Both the position numbers and the translations under genes were made by a program. Under the pieces are notes generated by a model. The model was given only the letters and a program-made list of their open reading frames with translations. It did no database searches and was not told where the DNA came from. 64,000 nt of DNA from Halopseudomonas laoshanensis (GTDB lineage: Bacteria > Pseudomonadota > Gammaproteobacteria > Pseudomonadales > Pseudomonadaceae): the NCBI RefSeq assembly GCF_008365385.1, contig NZ_QOVF01000010.1, forward strand, positions 1 to 64,000, given 5' to 3'. Below, in pieces: positions 48,552-58,449 of the stretch. How positions within the stretch are numbered: position 1 is the stretch's first letter; the number at the start of each line of letters is the position of its first letter.

Positions 48552-49073
48552 TCAGCGAATGTCCGCGCCTTCGAGCAATTGCTGCCAGGCACTCAGTTTG
48601 ACGGCCATGGGCACCGACGCGTTGGCCGGACTGGTAGAGGGTAAACGCACCAGATGGATTCGGCTACGCAGCGCGTCTGGCAAATCAGGCAATACGTGGC
48701 GCCGGAAACTGGATTCGGCTTTGGCACCATTGAAGAACAACTGCCTGACGTGCGGATGCTGCTGCAGGAAACCGCTTATATCGTTGGGGATAATCGACGC
48801 TTCGATAATATCGGCATCCAGACTGCTGGAGCGGGTACAGGCCTTCAACACATCCCACACCGCCACCCGTTTGTGCAGCAGCTGTTCACAGCGCTCGGCA
48901 TAGGCCAGGCCCGGCTGAATGCCGAGAATCAGCTCCATGAACGGCCAGAAATAATTGCGCGGGTGCGCATAGTATTGCTGCGCGTTCAGCGAAGCCTTGC
49001 CGGGCATTGAGCCCAGCGCCAGACAGGCAGCATCAGGCCGCGCCAACGGAGCAAAACTATGGACAAGCGTCAT
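48552..49073 (-). CDS. DNA-deoxyinosine glycosylase (UDG superfamily, family 6)
   Basis: 173 aa. Motif 1 LGSMPGKASLNAQQYYAHPRNYFWPFM with the catalytic-Asn-like region, and C-terminal motif LPSTSPANAS fit the HDG/UdgX-like uracil-DNA-glycosylase superfamily acting on deoxyinosine in DNA. It would start base-excision repair of deaminated adenine. It lies between the thioesterase and FAD genes on the same strand, with 30 nt to the latter. The gap 48385-48551 shows nothing supportable. Confidence 0.88.
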   Translation of the reverse strand: MTLVHSFAPLARPDAACLALGSMPGKASLNAQQYYAHPRNYFWPFMELILGIQPGLAYAERCEQLLHKRVAVWDVLKACTRSSSLDADIIEASIIPNDISGFLQQHPHVRQLFFNGAKAESSFRRHVLPDLPDALRSRIHLVRLPSTSPANASVPMAVKLSAWQQLLEGADIR

Positions 49074-49103
49074 GACACCCCACGCATTAACGGAACAACA
49101 GAA

Positions 49104-50354
49104 TCAGATAGCAGATGAGTGACCTCCACCGATAGCATCAACGACGGACTCAGCCGAGCGTACTGCCGACTCCAAAAGCGGCACGCCCTCATGGGCCCAG
49201 GAGCCGCAATAAAACACCTTGCGCCCGGGCGCCGCATGCCACTGACGCAAATGCTCATGAACCTTGGCTGTACCCTTATGCACTACCGCTCGCTCGAAGG
49301 GTATCCGCGCCAATACCTTGTGTGGGTCAGGCTCGAACAGCGGATTCCAGGTCTGCAATACCGGCGCGCGGCCTGCCAGGCTGGGTTCGACCTGATTGAC
49401 CAGTACGCTGAACATCGCCTTGTGCATTTGCCGGTCCATCTGGAAATTCAAGGCGGTCCAGTCAGCCGATCTGGCCGGCAGGAAGCGCAAATCCTGATGC
49501 ACCCACAGCTCGCCGGCGGCAAAGCGAATATCGCCGAGAATGCGCCGCTCCTCGGCGAATGTCTGATCCTGGAGAAAATCCAGTTGATTGGCCTGCGTGG
49601 CGACAATCACACGATCAAACAGCCCGCCTTCGCCGCGCTCATTGCATACGCGAAAACGCTGATCTTCGCTCAGTACCTGCGCCACCGAACTGCCTGAGTA
49701 GAAGGTCAAATTCTGCGCCAACCGTTGCGCCAGCGCAGAAGTACCCCCTTGCAGACGCAACAGCGTGGAGCCATGCACAATCGCGTGTAATTGGTGGAGT
49801 AGCTGTAGCGCTGGCCAGGCGAGCAAATGCTCTTCATCACAGGTACAGATGGTAGTCAGGATCGGCAAGATCAGACCGCGCCAAAACACCGGATCCAGCG
49901 GATGTTCAGCGAGCACCTCGCCGAGCGTCTGCGAAGACTGCTGGGCTTCCAGCGTGCGGGTCAACTTGGCTAACCTGCGTAGACCCAAGGCGACGCGCAG
50001 CGCACGTCCGTTCAAGTAACGCCAGGAGCCAACAAAGGGCCAATCAAACCCGGGAAGCTGCCCGCTGCGAAACCAGGTGCTTTGATCACGCCAACTGCAG
50101 GAGCTGTAGGTGCTTACCTCATAAGTACCCACCCCGACCGCGCCGGCCAGCGCCAGCACGCTGGGCCAGGACTCGCGACTCATGACCCGCAGCGGCACAT
50201 CGACCAAACCGCCTTCCACGGTCAGCGCATGCGCATCCATCCCATGGCCGTCCAGCGCTTCAAATACCGTAACCTGGTGGCCGTTGCGCTGACAGCCATA
50301 AGCCGCAGCCAGTCCGGCCATACCACTGCCAATCACCGCAATAGCCAGGCTCAT
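49104..50354 (-). CDS. FAD-dependent amine oxidase family protein
   Basis: 416 aa flavoprotein: the N-terminal Rossmann motif VIGSGMAGLAAAYGCQRNGHQVTVFEA, a central GGLFDRVIVATQANQ, and a C-terminal VFYCGSWAHEGVPLLESAVRSAESV. It resembles NAD(P)-binding/FAD amine oxidases such as carotenoid or sterol desaturase-linked oxidases. Substrate unknown. Its start is divergent from the FrnE gene. Confidence 0.85.
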   Translation of the reverse strand: MSLAIAVIGSGMAGLAAAYGCQRNGHQVTVFEALDGHGMDAHALTVEGGLVDVPLRVMSRESWPSVLALAGAVGVGTYEVSTYSSCSWRDQSTWFRSGQLPGFDWPFVGSWRYLNGRALRVALGLRRLAKLTRTLEAQQSSQTLGEVLAEHPLDPVFWRGLILPILTTICTCDEEHLLAWPALQLLHQLHAIVHGSTLLRLQGGTSALAQRLAQNLTFYSGSSVAQVLSEDQRFRVCNERGEGGLFDRVIVATQANQLDFLQDQTFAEERRILGDIRFAAGELWVHQDLRFLPARSADWTALNFQMDRQMHKAMFSVLVNQVEPSLAGRAPVLQTWNPLFEPDPHKVLARIPFERAVVHKGTAKVHEHLRQWHAAPGRKVFYCGSWAHEGVPLLESAVRSAESVVDAIGGGHSSAI

Positions 50355-50482
50355 TGCCCGACCGTGGCGGCTGAACTATCGGTACGCAAAATGTCTGTAA
50401 GTACATGAAGGATCTGAAACAAACCGCACCCATTTCTGTGTAAGCTGAACAATAGACTTAAGACCAACAGCGAGAGTTCACC

Positions 50483-51133
50483 ATGAAAACCCTGCAAATA
50501 GACATCGTCTCCGACATCGCCTGCCCCTGGTGCGCCATCGGCTACGCGCGGCTGGAGCTGGCCATGCGCGAACTGGCCGGTGAGCTGGACTTCAAGGTGC
50601 AATGGCATGCATTCGAACTGAACCCCGACCCGGACGCCGAGCCGATGCCGATTCTGGAGGCACTGAGCCGCAAATATGGCCGCAGTGCAGCCGAAATGGA
50701 GGCCGCGCAGAGCAACATGATGAGCATTGCCAAGGAGCTTGGCCTGGATTTCACCCGGATGCAGGAGCGTTACACCCGCAACACCTTTGATGCTCACCGG
50801 CTGGTCAAATGGGCCGGTGAACAGGGTAAGCAGACTGAAATGAAGATGGCGCTGTTCGATGCCTATTTCGGCAAAGCCGCCGACATCGCGGATGCTACTA
50901 TCCTCGCGGGCTGCGCCGAGTCGATTGGACTAAGTGCGGCAGAGGCCTTGCAAATACTGGAGTCCGATGAGTTTACGCAGGCAGTACGGGATGACGAGGC
51001 GACTTATCAGCAGGCCGGCGTTTCTGCCGTCCCCGCGTTTATCATCAACCAGCAATACATGATTGCTGGTGCGCAAGAACCGGGCACGCTGGTAAACGCG
51101 CTACGGGAAATCGCTACCTCGGCTCCAGAATGA
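50483..51133 (+). CDS. DsbA family oxidoreductase (FrnE type)
   Basis: 216 aa cytoplasmic (no signal peptide) thioredoxin-like protein with the CPWCAIG active site near residue 16 and the long helical insertion of FrnE. The cis-Pro loop is SAVPAFIIN. FrnE proteins act in disulfide and oxidative-stress responses. GAGAG precedes the ATG. Confidence 0.9.
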   Translation: MKTLQIDIVSDIACPWCAIGYARLELAMRELAGELDFKVQWHAFELNPDPDAEPMPILEALSRKYGRSAAEMEAAQSNMMSIAKELGLDFTRMQERYTRNTFDAHRLVKWAGEQGKQTEMKMALFDAYFGKAADIADATILAGCAESIGLSAAEALQILESDEFTQAVRDDEATYQQAGVSAVPAFIINQQYMIAGAQEPGTLVNALREIATSAPE

Positions 51134-51150
51134 GCCGAGATGCCGCTAGA

Positions 51151-51414
51151 TCAAACCAGGCCGTCCGAGACCAACATGCCGTGAAGTACGTAACAGACCT
51201 GCTCGCCACGTTGTAGCGTCAAAGGGTTACGACTGGCAATCAGCCATTGATCAGCTAGAAGGTTGTTGATGTGAACGCGCAACGCATCCAGTTGACGCTG
51301 TTGGCGGTCTGGTAGTTCAACTACCTCAATAACCGCAGGGATAGGAACTGATACGGGGACACTACGCGTTGCGGGTTTGGCCGGACGCGGTGTTGAAGAG
51401 AGCTGTTCTTGCAT
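51151..51414 (-). CDS. Small hypothetical protein
   Basis: 87 aa starting MQEQLSSTPRPAK; a Pro-rich start is followed by ELPDRQQRQLDALRVHINNLLADQWLIASRNPLTLQRGEQVCYVLHGMLV, which looks like a folded domain. I do not recognise the family. The ATG at 51414 has AAGGA upstream; further in-frame ATGs exist at 51429 and 51441. Confidence 0.6.
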   Translation of the reverse strand: MQEQLSSTPRPAKPATRSVPVSVPIPAVIEVVELPDRQQRQLDALRVHINNLLADQWLIASRNPLTLQRGEQVCYVLHGMLVSDGLV

Positions 51415-51875
51415 AACGCAGTCCTTCATCGAATTGGACATTGTCAGCATCCAGGCTATACCGATCCGGCGTAAGACCCTTGCCATGTAACTCGAAAGCT
51501 ATACAACTTGATCCTGCAGTACAAAAATACTTTGTAAGATTTGGAGACTGAGTCACGCACGAAGTTCATGCAAAGCGCGGTTGTCCGACCAACGGTATTT
51601 CAACCAGGGTCGGTTACCCCCAAGCGCCCTACCCCCGATATAACGGGCCCTTGCAGGCCAATAGCCAGCTAGCCCCACGTGCGCCGCAGCGGATACGGCC
51701 GACGCATGACCACCCAACTGGGATATCCGACTGAACTATAGCCTCAAGATGACTCCAATACAGAGGTGCGCAGAGGCCATGACTTCTGCGCATGCCAGAT
51801 ACCGGCGATCACGTGATGCACCTCAGGCCGAGCACGAGCCAGCTTCACGGATTCACATAACGATAATGGAGACTG
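51415..51875. other. Gene-free region before catalase
   Basis: About 460 nt with no credible gene. It contains an imperfect palindrome TACAAA-N5-TTTGTA (51520-51536), near the promoter of the small hypothetical gene. I see no clear OxyR site or promoter; catalase itself starts at 51876 with TGGAGA upstream. Confidence 0.4.
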
Positions 51876-53333
51876 ATGATGGCGGATAATGAGCAAAAAC
51901 CTACCACTAACGATGCTGGCATACCGGTTTCGAGTGACGAACATTCCCTGACAATTGGCCCAGACGGCCCGATTCTGTTGCACGATCATTATCTGATCGA
52001 GCAAATGGCGCAGTTCAACCGTGAGCGTATTCCAGAGCGTCAACCGCATGCCAAAGGTGGCGGTGGCTTTGGTCATTTTGAAGTCACTCACGACGTCAGC
52101 GCCTACACCAAGGCGGCCGTGTTTCAGCCCGGCGCCAAAACCGACGTACTCATGCGCTTCTCTACCGTTGCAGGTGAGCGTGGCAGCCCGGACACCTGGC
52201 GTGACCCGCGCGGCTTCTCGATCAAGTTCTACACCAGTCAGGGCAACTATGACCTGGTCGGCAACAATACCCCGGTGTTCTTCGTGCGTGATCCAATGAA
52301 GTTTCAGCACTTCATTCGCTCGCAGAAGCGCCGTGCCGATACCAACCTGCGTGACCATGATATGCAGTGGGATTTCTGGTCCTTGTCGCCTGAATCCGCG
52401 CATCAGGTCACCTGGTTGATGGGCGATCGCGGGATTCCGAAAACCTGGCGGCACATGAATGGCTATAGCAGCCACACCTTCATGTGGGTTAACGCACAGG
52501 GTGAGAAGTTCTGGGTCAAATACCACTTCAAGACGGATCAGGGCATCGACTTCCTGACTCAGGAGGAAGCCGACAAACTCGCTGGCCAGGACGCGGATTA
52601 CCACACCCGTGACCTGTACGAAGCGCTGAAAAACGGTGACCATCCGAGTTGGACACTGCAGATGCAGATCATGCCGTTCAAGGATGCCGAAACTTATCGT
52701 TTCAATCCCTTCGATCTGACCAAGGTCTGGCCGCACGGTGACTATCCGTTGATTACGGTCGGCAAGTTGACGCTGACGCGCAATCCAACCGATTACCACA
52801 CCGAGATCGAACAGGCCGCTTTCGAGCCCAATAGCCTGGTACCCGGTATCGGCGCCAGTCCGGACAAGATGCTGCTGGGCCGTATCTTCGCCTATGCCGA
52901 TGCCCACCGTGCGCGTCTCGGGGTGAACTACAAGCAGATCCCGGTCAACCGCCCCCATGCGCCTGTTAACAGCTACAGCAAAGATGGCGCAATGCGGATG
53001 GATAACGTGACCGATCCGGTCTACGCACCCAATTCCAAGGGCGGCCCCAAAGCCGATCCATCGCTTAACCCACCCGTGGACACCTGGGCTACCAGTGGCG
53101 ACATGGTCCGCAGCGCCTATACCCTGCGCCGCGACGATGACGACTTCGGTCAGGCCGGCACCATGGTCCGTGAAGTACTGGACGATGCCGCGCGCGACAG
53201 GCTGGTATCCAACGTCGTTGGCCACCTCAAGGATGGGGTCACCGAGCCGGTGCTTGAGCGCTCACTGCAGTACTGGCGCAATATCGACCAGAACATTGGT
53301 GATCGCATTGCCCAAGGCGTCAAGGGCAATTGA
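51876..53333 (+). CDS. Catalase
   Basis: 485 aa monofunctional haem catalase that splits hydrogen peroxide to water and oxygen. Active-site His57 in HAKGGGGFG, Asn130 in VGNNTPVFF and the haem-ligand Tyr340 in [10 protein letters not shown] are present. The length fits small-subunit (clade 3) catalases. No signal peptide, so cytoplasmic. A strong terminator follows. Confidence 0.96.
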   Translation: MMADNEQKPTTNDAGIPVSSDEHSLTIGPDGPILLHDHYLIEQMAQFNRERIPERQPHAKGGGGFGHFEVTHDVSAYTKAAVFQPGAKTDVLMRFSTVAGERGSPDTWRDPRGFSIKFYTSQGNYDLVGNNTPVFFVRDPMKFQHFIRSQKRRADTNLRDHDMQWDFWSLSPESAHQVTWLMGDRGIPKTWRHMNGYSSHTFMWVNAQGEKFWVKYHFKTDQGIDFLTQEEADKLAGQDADYHTRDLYEALKNGDHPSWTLQMQIMPFKDAETYRFNPFDLTKVWPHGDYPLITVGKLTLTRNPTDYHTEIEQAAFEPNSLVPGIGASPDKMLLGRIFAYADAHRARLGVNYKQIPVNRPHAPVNSYSKDGAMRMDNVTDPVYAPNSKGGPKADPSLNPPVDTWATSGDMVRSAYTLRRDDDDFGQAGTMVREVLDDAARDRLVSNVVGHLKDGVTEPVLERSLQYWRNIDQNIGDRIAQGVKGN

Positions 53334-53386
53334 GGTCAGCGCCTGAGATCAAAGGAACTGAATAGCGCCTGAGTGCGTCGTATCAA

Positions 53387-53413
53387 GGGGCCAGCAGTCA
53401 CTGGCCCCTTTTT
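53387..53413 (+). terminator. Intrinsic terminator of catalase
   Basis: GGGGCCAG/CTGGCCCC stem (53387-53394 with 53401-53408), 6-nt loop, then TTTTT, about 55 nt past the stop. Confidence 0.85.
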
Positions 53414-53557
53414 CATGGCGGCATGGATAAATGATGGAAACGACTTTCATCGATTACAGCTAAACTAGCGCACCCCACCACCTCAAGGTTGTGCCGAGGA
53501 CCTGCTCGAATTGAAGCGTTGCAGAGAGTATTCGCACCCACACATCAGGAGGCCAGC

Positions 53558-55102
53558 GTGAAACGACACCCACTCCTGGCCATAATCCTGCTTGCCCTGA
53601 TTGGTCTGGGCATCTGCGCGGCGCTCAGCCGCAGCCTTTACAACGAAGAAACCAAATCCATTGCCTCGCAGTTCCAGGGCGATATTCAACAAGCCGCGGC
53701 CGTATTCGAGCGCGAAGTGCTGCTCAACCTTGAAGTGCTGCACGCCCTGAAAGCAGCAATGGATATCATGCCCGGCATGCATTCGGACCGCTTCAGAACC
53801 CTCAGCGAGGGGATTCTTGATCGCTCGCCAGCGATCATGGCATTCGCCTGGGCGCCGGTGATTGAGCGGGATAGCCTTAGAGGGTTTGAACGCGTGCAGC
53901 AACGCCTGGTACCCGGCCTGCGAGTGACCGAGCGCAACGAAGACGAACAGCTCGTTCCCGTTTCTGACCGGCCCTGGTATGTACCGGTCCAGTTTATTGA
54001 GCCACTGGACAAGAACCTGGCGGCGATGGGTTTTGACCTGGCCAGCGAGAGCCTTCGGCTGGCGGCACTTGAAACCGCACGCGACACCGGCAGACTGGTC
54101 GCAACCGCCGGCATCAAGCTGGTACAGGAGCCGGACACCCAGCAGGGCTTTCTGGTATTTGCGCCCCTGTACCGCGGGCATCCCGACACCTTCGAGCGCC
54201 GCCAATCCACTCACTACGGTTATTTGAATGGTGTTTTTCGGGTGGGCGAGCTGGCTAATCAGGCAATTGGTTTGGGAGAGACTTCCAGCCTGCTGTTTCA
54301 GGTTGTGGATATATCCGATCCAGAGCCCAATGTGCTCTACAGCAACGCTGACCCCGAAGACCCGCGCTGGGTAAGTGAGCTGGGTTTCCAAACGCCGTTG
54401 AGCGATGTCGCCGGACGCGCCTGGCGCATAGAAGCCATGCCCTCGCAAACCTATATTGATCGCCGACGTGGCTACCTGCCCGCTCTGGTGATGGTTTCAG
54501 GCGGGCTCTTTATTGCGCTGCTGGTGATATATGCGTTGATCAACCTGCATCGCAACCGTCTGCTCAATGAAGCGAAAGACAAGCTGGAGAAAATGTCCCT
54601 CACCGACGGCCTGACCAACCTGGCCAACCGCCGGCACTTTGACCAGTTCCTCGAACACGAGTGGGGCCGAGCCAAACGGCTTTCTACACCGCTGGCGCTG
54701 ATCATGCTGGATATCGACTACTTCAAGCCGTTCAATGACCACTACGGGCACCCGGCCGGGGACGAATGCCTGCGGGAGGTAGCGCGCATCCTGCAGGGCG
54801 TGGTACGCCGCCCTACCGACTTGCTGGCACGCTACGGCGGTGAAGAGTTTGCGATCGTTCTACCTGATACGGATAACGCAGCGCAGGTCGCCGAGGCCTG
54901 CCGCGCTGCGGTAGAAGCAGCCAAGATTGAACACAAGCTGTCCGAAATTCGCAGCGTGGTGACCGTCAGCGTCGGCGTATGCGCCCGCACACCGGGGCCC
55001 ACTACCAGCCTGGAAGAGCTGAAGGAGCAGGCAGACGCCGCGCTGTATCGCGCCAAGGATGCCGGACGGAATATTGTAGTTCTCTGCGAGCCCGGCCGCT
55101 GA
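53558..55102 (+). CDS. CHASE-domain diguanylate cyclase
   Basis: 514 aa. A signal anchor (about 6-26), a periplasmic CHASE-type sensor domain (about 60-290, with VFEREVLLNLEVLHALKAAM and FAWAPVIERDSL), a second membrane helix (about 307-327) and a GGDEF domain with GGEEF and an upstream RPTD inhibitory site. CHASE domains sense small periplasmic ligands. The GTG at 53558 follows AGGAGG; longer frames to 53489 lack a site. Confidence 0.88.
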   Translation: MKRHPLLAIILLALIGLGICAALSRSLYNEETKSIASQFQGDIQQAAAVFEREVLLNLEVLHALKAAMDIMPGMHSDRFRTLSEGILDRSPAIMAFAWAPVIERDSLRGFERVQQRLVPGLRVTERNEDEQLVPVSDRPWYVPVQFIEPLDKNLAAMGFDLASESLRLAALETARDTGRLVATAGIKLVQEPDTQQGFLVFAPLYRGHPDTFERRQSTHYGYLNGVFRVGELANQAIGLGETSSLLFQVVDISDPEPNVLYSNADPEDPRWVSELGFQTPLSDVAGRAWRIEAMPSQTYIDRRRGYLPALVMVSGGLFIALLVIYALINLHRNRLLNEAKDKLEKMSLTDGLTNLANRRHFDQFLEHEWGRAKRLSTPLALIMLDIDYFKPFNDHYGHPAGDECLREVARILQGVVRRPTDLLARYGGEEFAIVLPDTDNAAQVAEACRAAVEAAKIEHKLSEIRSVVTVSVGVCARTPGPTTSLEELKEQADAALYRAKDAGRNIVVLCEPGR

Positions 55103-55110
55103 GATGAAGG

Positions 55111-56058
55111 TTAAATCCCAGGCCAACGGGCCGGCATAACGAAGATCCGCTGCGCCTCGCACCAGTCACCGGTACAGGGATGCTGCTGCAGCCGCGCAAA
55201 GAGGCGCGGTGTTGCCAGCTCACGTATCTCAGCCAGAGCAGTGTCGCGCTCAAGCTCGTCGGGCGCGGTTGACTGCACCCAAGGTCCAAGCCAGTGCGGC
55301 TTGCGCAACGGCACCCAGTGGCTCACATCCATCCGCACCGCGGCATCCAGATAGGCCCAAACGCCCCGCGGGTGATCAAGTGGCACCCATTCAGCCGCCT
55401 GCAACTGCACATCCAGCGGATAGAACAAGTATCCCGGCATGAAAATGCGGGTCGCCTGCGGTTGCTCAATACCCGCGTGCTGTAGCGCTGCAGTGGTTTC
55501 CGGCAACGCCGTGCGCTGGCTTTGCTGGTCCAGCAGCCGCCGTGTTTTCAAGTCCAAACGATCGCGCGCGTTGGGACCATACCAGCTTACATCCTGTTTA
55601 CCTGCCGCAGAACCGGGCTGCAGATAGCCCAGATAGAATTTCACCGCAATTTCATGATGCTCGACCACGCCGGTGTGGCCGTTGCGCACCACAAAATCCA
55701 GCTCCCCCAGGGTAATGCCCGCATGTCGGATCGGCAGGTTTCGGACCAGCAAGTCCCAGCCGAGAATGTCTGTCAGCAAGCAGGCGTAGAGACTTTCGAA
55801 GTACATTCCCAGACGCCGATTCGCTTGCTGGCTCAAGGCGGCAGGCCCGTCTTCAGGGTGAGCATCCCAATGGCTCAGGCGCGCCAGCAGATCATCCGGC
55901 CAATACGCGCGCAGATCGATTACCTGAGGCCCGTCGAGCAACTGGGCGGTATGGCACATCCATGCCAGATGCCGCACCGCCGGGGTACGGAAGCGCGCCA
56001 GGTCAGGGCTCGCAGGACCAGGGCTTTGCAGCGCGGGACTTTCGGAAGAGAATGTCAT
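55111..56058 (-). CDS. DUF1853 family protein
   Basis: 315 aa soluble protein of the DUF1853 family: RTPAVRHLAWMCHTAQLL, GELDFVVRNGHTGVVEHHEIAVKFYLGY and DRLDLKTRRLLDQQ are visible; the GELDFVV...HHEIAVKFYL part recalls PD-(D/E)XK nuclease cores. Function unknown. The stop lies 9 nt from the convergent diguanylate cyclase stop, and the start is divergent from the EVE gene. Confidence 0.88.
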   Translation of the reverse strand: MTFSSESPALQSPGPASPDLARFRTPAVRHLAWMCHTAQLLDGPQVIDLRAYWPDDLLARLSHWDAHPEDGPAALSQQANRRLGMYFESLYACLLTDILGWDLLVRNLPIRHAGITLGELDFVVRNGHTGVVEHHEIAVKFYLGYLQPGSAAGKQDVSWYGPNARDRLDLKTRRLLDQQSQRTALPETTAALQHAGIEQPQATRIFMPGYLFYPLDVQLQAAEWVPLDHPRGVWAYLDAAVRMDVSHWVPLRKPHWLGPWVQSTAPDELERDTALAEIRELATPRLFARLQQHPCTGDWCEAQRIFVMPARWPGI

Positions 56059-56100
56059 GCTCGCAGGTTACGCCCCTTTTACTTCCCGGAGAAACTACCC

Positions 56101-56559
56101 ATGGCTTATTGGCTGATGAAAACCGAGCCGGACGAATGCGGCATTGACGATTTCGCCAAGGCTCCGGATAAGCCGATCACCTGGGACGGCGTGCGCAACT
56201 ACCAGGCGCGCAATTTCATAAAAGAGATGGCCGTAGGCGATGAGGTGTTTATCTATCACTCCAGCTGCAAACATATTGGCATCGCCGGGATAGTGAAAGT
56301 GGTCAAGGCAGCCTATCCGGATCCGGCCCAGTTCAACCCGAAATCAGCGTATTACGATGAGAAGAGCAGCGTAGAAAAGCCGCGCTGGCAGTCGGTTGAT
56401 CTCAGTTTTGTCAGAAAACTGCCGCGGCTGATCCCACTGGATGAGCTGAAAGCGCTGTCGGGTCTGGAGGATCTGGCCCTGGTCAAACGCGGTAGTCGCT
56501 TATCCGTGATGCCGGTCAGCAACGAGCAGAGGCAGATCATTCTTGAGCAGGTGAACTGA
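56101..56559 (+). CDS. EVE domain protein
   Basis: 152 aa. The EVE domain (MAYWLMKTEPDECGIDDFAK, TWDGVRNYQARNFIKEMAVGDEVFIYHS) binds modified bases in DNA or RNA, as in YTH-related folds. The biological role of housekeeping copies is unknown. Convergent with the GTPase gene. Confidence 0.9.
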   Translation: MAYWLMKTEPDECGIDDFAKAPDKPITWDGVRNYQARNFIKEMAVGDEVFIYHSSCKHIGIAGIVKVVKAAYPDPAQFNPKSAYYDEKSSVEKPRWQSVDLSFVRKLPRLIPLDELKALSGLEDLALVKRGSRLSVMPVSNEQRQIILEQVN

Positions 56560-56593
56560 AAAAGCCTGCAAGCCGCCGCCAATCGCCAGCAGG

Positions 56594-57610
56594 TTACTTT
56601 TTCTTGCGCGGGTGATTGCGGCTGCCGGTGCCTTTGCTCGGCGCGGGCGGCTGGTTTTTCTGTTCCTTGCGGTCGACGCGGTCGGAGTTACGCGAACCGT
56701 CCTTGAAGCGTTTCTTGCGTTCGGCATTCTCGGCTTCTTTCCTCGCCTTGGCCTCGGCGATCGCAATCTTTTCCTGCGCCACCAGAGCCGGGGTTTCCAG
56801 GCTGATCAAGCCGAGCTTGCCCGAACGTAGCTCGTTGATCAGCACCTCACAGATCTTGTGCAGGTTGACCTTGCCCCCGGCGCGCAGCGCACCGCGCCGC
56901 GCGCCGGCCATTTCAAGAAACTCGAGTTCGGTGCTGGGCAGATACTCCAGCTGGAAATGCGCCTGAATCAGCTCGGGGTAGGCCTTGATCAGATACTCCG
57001 CGACGAAAAAACTGACATCATCGTACTCCATCGCGGTGTTCTTGATCGCCCCGGTCGCAGCCAGACGGTAACTGCTGTTGGGGTTTTCAATCTTGGGCCA
57101 GAGAATCCCGGGGGTATCGAGCAACACCACGCCGCTGCCCAGATTGATGCGCTGCTGGTCCTTGGTCACCGCCGGCTCGTTGCCAGTTTTGGCAACCACA
57201 CGGCCGGCCAGGGTGTTGATGATGGTTGATTTGCCGACGTTGGGAATGCCGACAATCATCGCATTGATGTTCTTCGCCCCAGCTTCCTTTTCCGGCAGCA
57301 TCTTGCGGCACAGATCCACCAGCAACTTGATGCGCCCCGGCTGCTCGGTGGTGGTCGCGAAGGTTTTAACCCCGCGCTCCTGTTCCAGATACTCCTGCCA
57401 GGCGGCCGTCACTGCGGGGTCGGCCAGATCGGTCTTGCTCAGCACCTTGATGCACGGCTTGTCACCGCGTATCTCTGCGATCGCTGGGTTCTCACTGGAA
57501 TAGGGAATGCGCGCGTCGAGCACTTCGATCAGCAGGTCGACCTGGGGCAATACTTCCCTGATCGCCTTCTGGGCCTTGTGCATATGTCCGGGGTACCACT
57601 GAATCGCCAT
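56594..57610 (-). CDS. Circularly permuted YlqF/RbgA-type GTPase
   Basis: 338 aa. Permuted order of GTPase motifs: G4 SKTD (about 59-62) comes before G1 GIPNVGKST (about 121-129), then G3 DTPG. A basic C-terminal tail of about 60 residues (Lys/Arg-rich) suggests ribosome or RNA binding. RbgA-type GTPases help assemble the large ribosomal subunit. In E. coli this family is absent, so its role in gammaproteobacteria is inferred. Confidence 0.9.
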   Translation of the reverse strand: MAIQWYPGHMHKAQKAIREVLPQVDLLIEVLDARIPYSSENPAIAEIRGDKPCIKVLSKTDLADPAVTAAWQEYLEQERGVKTFATTTEQPGRIKLLVDLCRKMLPEKEAGAKNINAMIVGIPNVGKSTIINTLAGRVVAKTGNEPAVTKDQQRINLGSGVVLLDTPGILWPKIENPNSSYRLAATGAIKNTAMEYDDVSFFVAEYLIKAYPELIQAHFQLEYLPSTELEFLEMAGARRGALRAGGKVNLHKICEVLINELRSGKLGLISLETPALVAQEKIAIAEAKARKEAENAERKKRFKDGSRNSDRVDRKEQKNQPPAPSKGTGSRNHPRKKK

Positions 57611-57639
57611 TGCGCCACGCCTGCATTTGAAATCAGGCG

Positions 57640-58326
57640 TTATTGTACGTTAACCCGCTCGGTTTCAGTAAAAAGCGCGCGCGTCGGCACCAGCTCGCCC
57701 TGACGTATGGCGACGAAACCAGTACGCAGGTAGTAGATCAGCCAGCTGACAATGCCCACGACCTTGGCTCCGTCCTCCCACAGGTCTGGGTCTAGAAACT
57801 GAGGGTCCAGAAGGTCGAGTAACACTGACAGCGCGAAGAAACCCAGGGCCATTCCCAGCAGTAAAAAGTCGGTATTGAGGATGGTCCGGTAAAAGCGCAG
57901 GAGGTAATAAAGTACAAAGAGGCCATAACAGCTGAAGATAAATAACTCGGGAATACCAATATGAGGAAAAAATGCTTCGTGCAGGAGGAAGACATCGTCA
58001 AAACCGAGTACCAGCGATAGCAGACCGGACATAAGCAGGAAGAATCGCGTGTCGTAGCGGCCAGGTCCAGGACGGAGCACTATCGCGCTGAACAGGCAGA
58101 CCGTGGCTGCACCTGCCCAGAAAAAAATACCGAACTGCGATAGAAAGCCAATGTAGATCGAGACGCCGGCCACGGCAGTTGGATCACGCACCATGTCGCC
58201 TATCGGAATTTCCTGCCAGACGTGCAGGACCAGCATCATGCCTATCAGCAGCGCTGATACCAAAAAAACCAGGATGATCCACGGGAAGGTTGAGCGCAGG
58301 CGCATGGCGGTCACGAGTGTCGTCAT
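57640..58326 (-). CDS. Polytopic membrane protein, function unknown
   Basis: 228 aa with six hydrophobic segments (about 13-34, 53-78, 88-103, 116-137, 141-163, 183-205). Conserved-looking residues lie in FDDVFLLHEAFFPHIGIPEL. I do not recognise the family. The ATG at 58326 follows AGGGA. It is downstream, tail-on, of the GTPase gene with a 29-nt gap. Confidence 0.72.
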   Translation of the reverse strand: MTTLVTAMRLRSTFPWIILVFLVSALLIGMMLVLHVWQEIPIGDMVRDPTAVAGVSIYIGFLSQFGIFFWAGAATVCLFSAIVLRPGPGRYDTRFFLLMSGLLSLVLGFDDVFLLHEAFFPHIGIPELFIFSCYGLFVLYYLLRFYRTILNTDFLLLGMALGFFALSVLLDLLDPQFLDPDLWEDGAKVVGIVSWLIYYLRTGFVAIRQGELVPTRALFTETERVNVQ

Positions 58327-58449
58327 ATGATAAGTCCCTATCAACACCGCGCCCCAATGCGCACCGGCTCGCCGAATAAGTCAAGCAGATGACAAAATAC
58401 AATGCGTTGCAGTTTTATGACAAGACTTTGACGCGAAATAACCGCACCT

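Noticed and set aside
51720-51765. OxyR site upstream of catalase
   Set aside because: CTAT-N7-AGAT-N7-ATAC is only partly like the ATAG/CTAT array; too weak.
51744-53225. Long antisense frame of 493 codons over catalase
   Set aside because: Shadow of high-GC coding on the other strand; no domain and no start signal.
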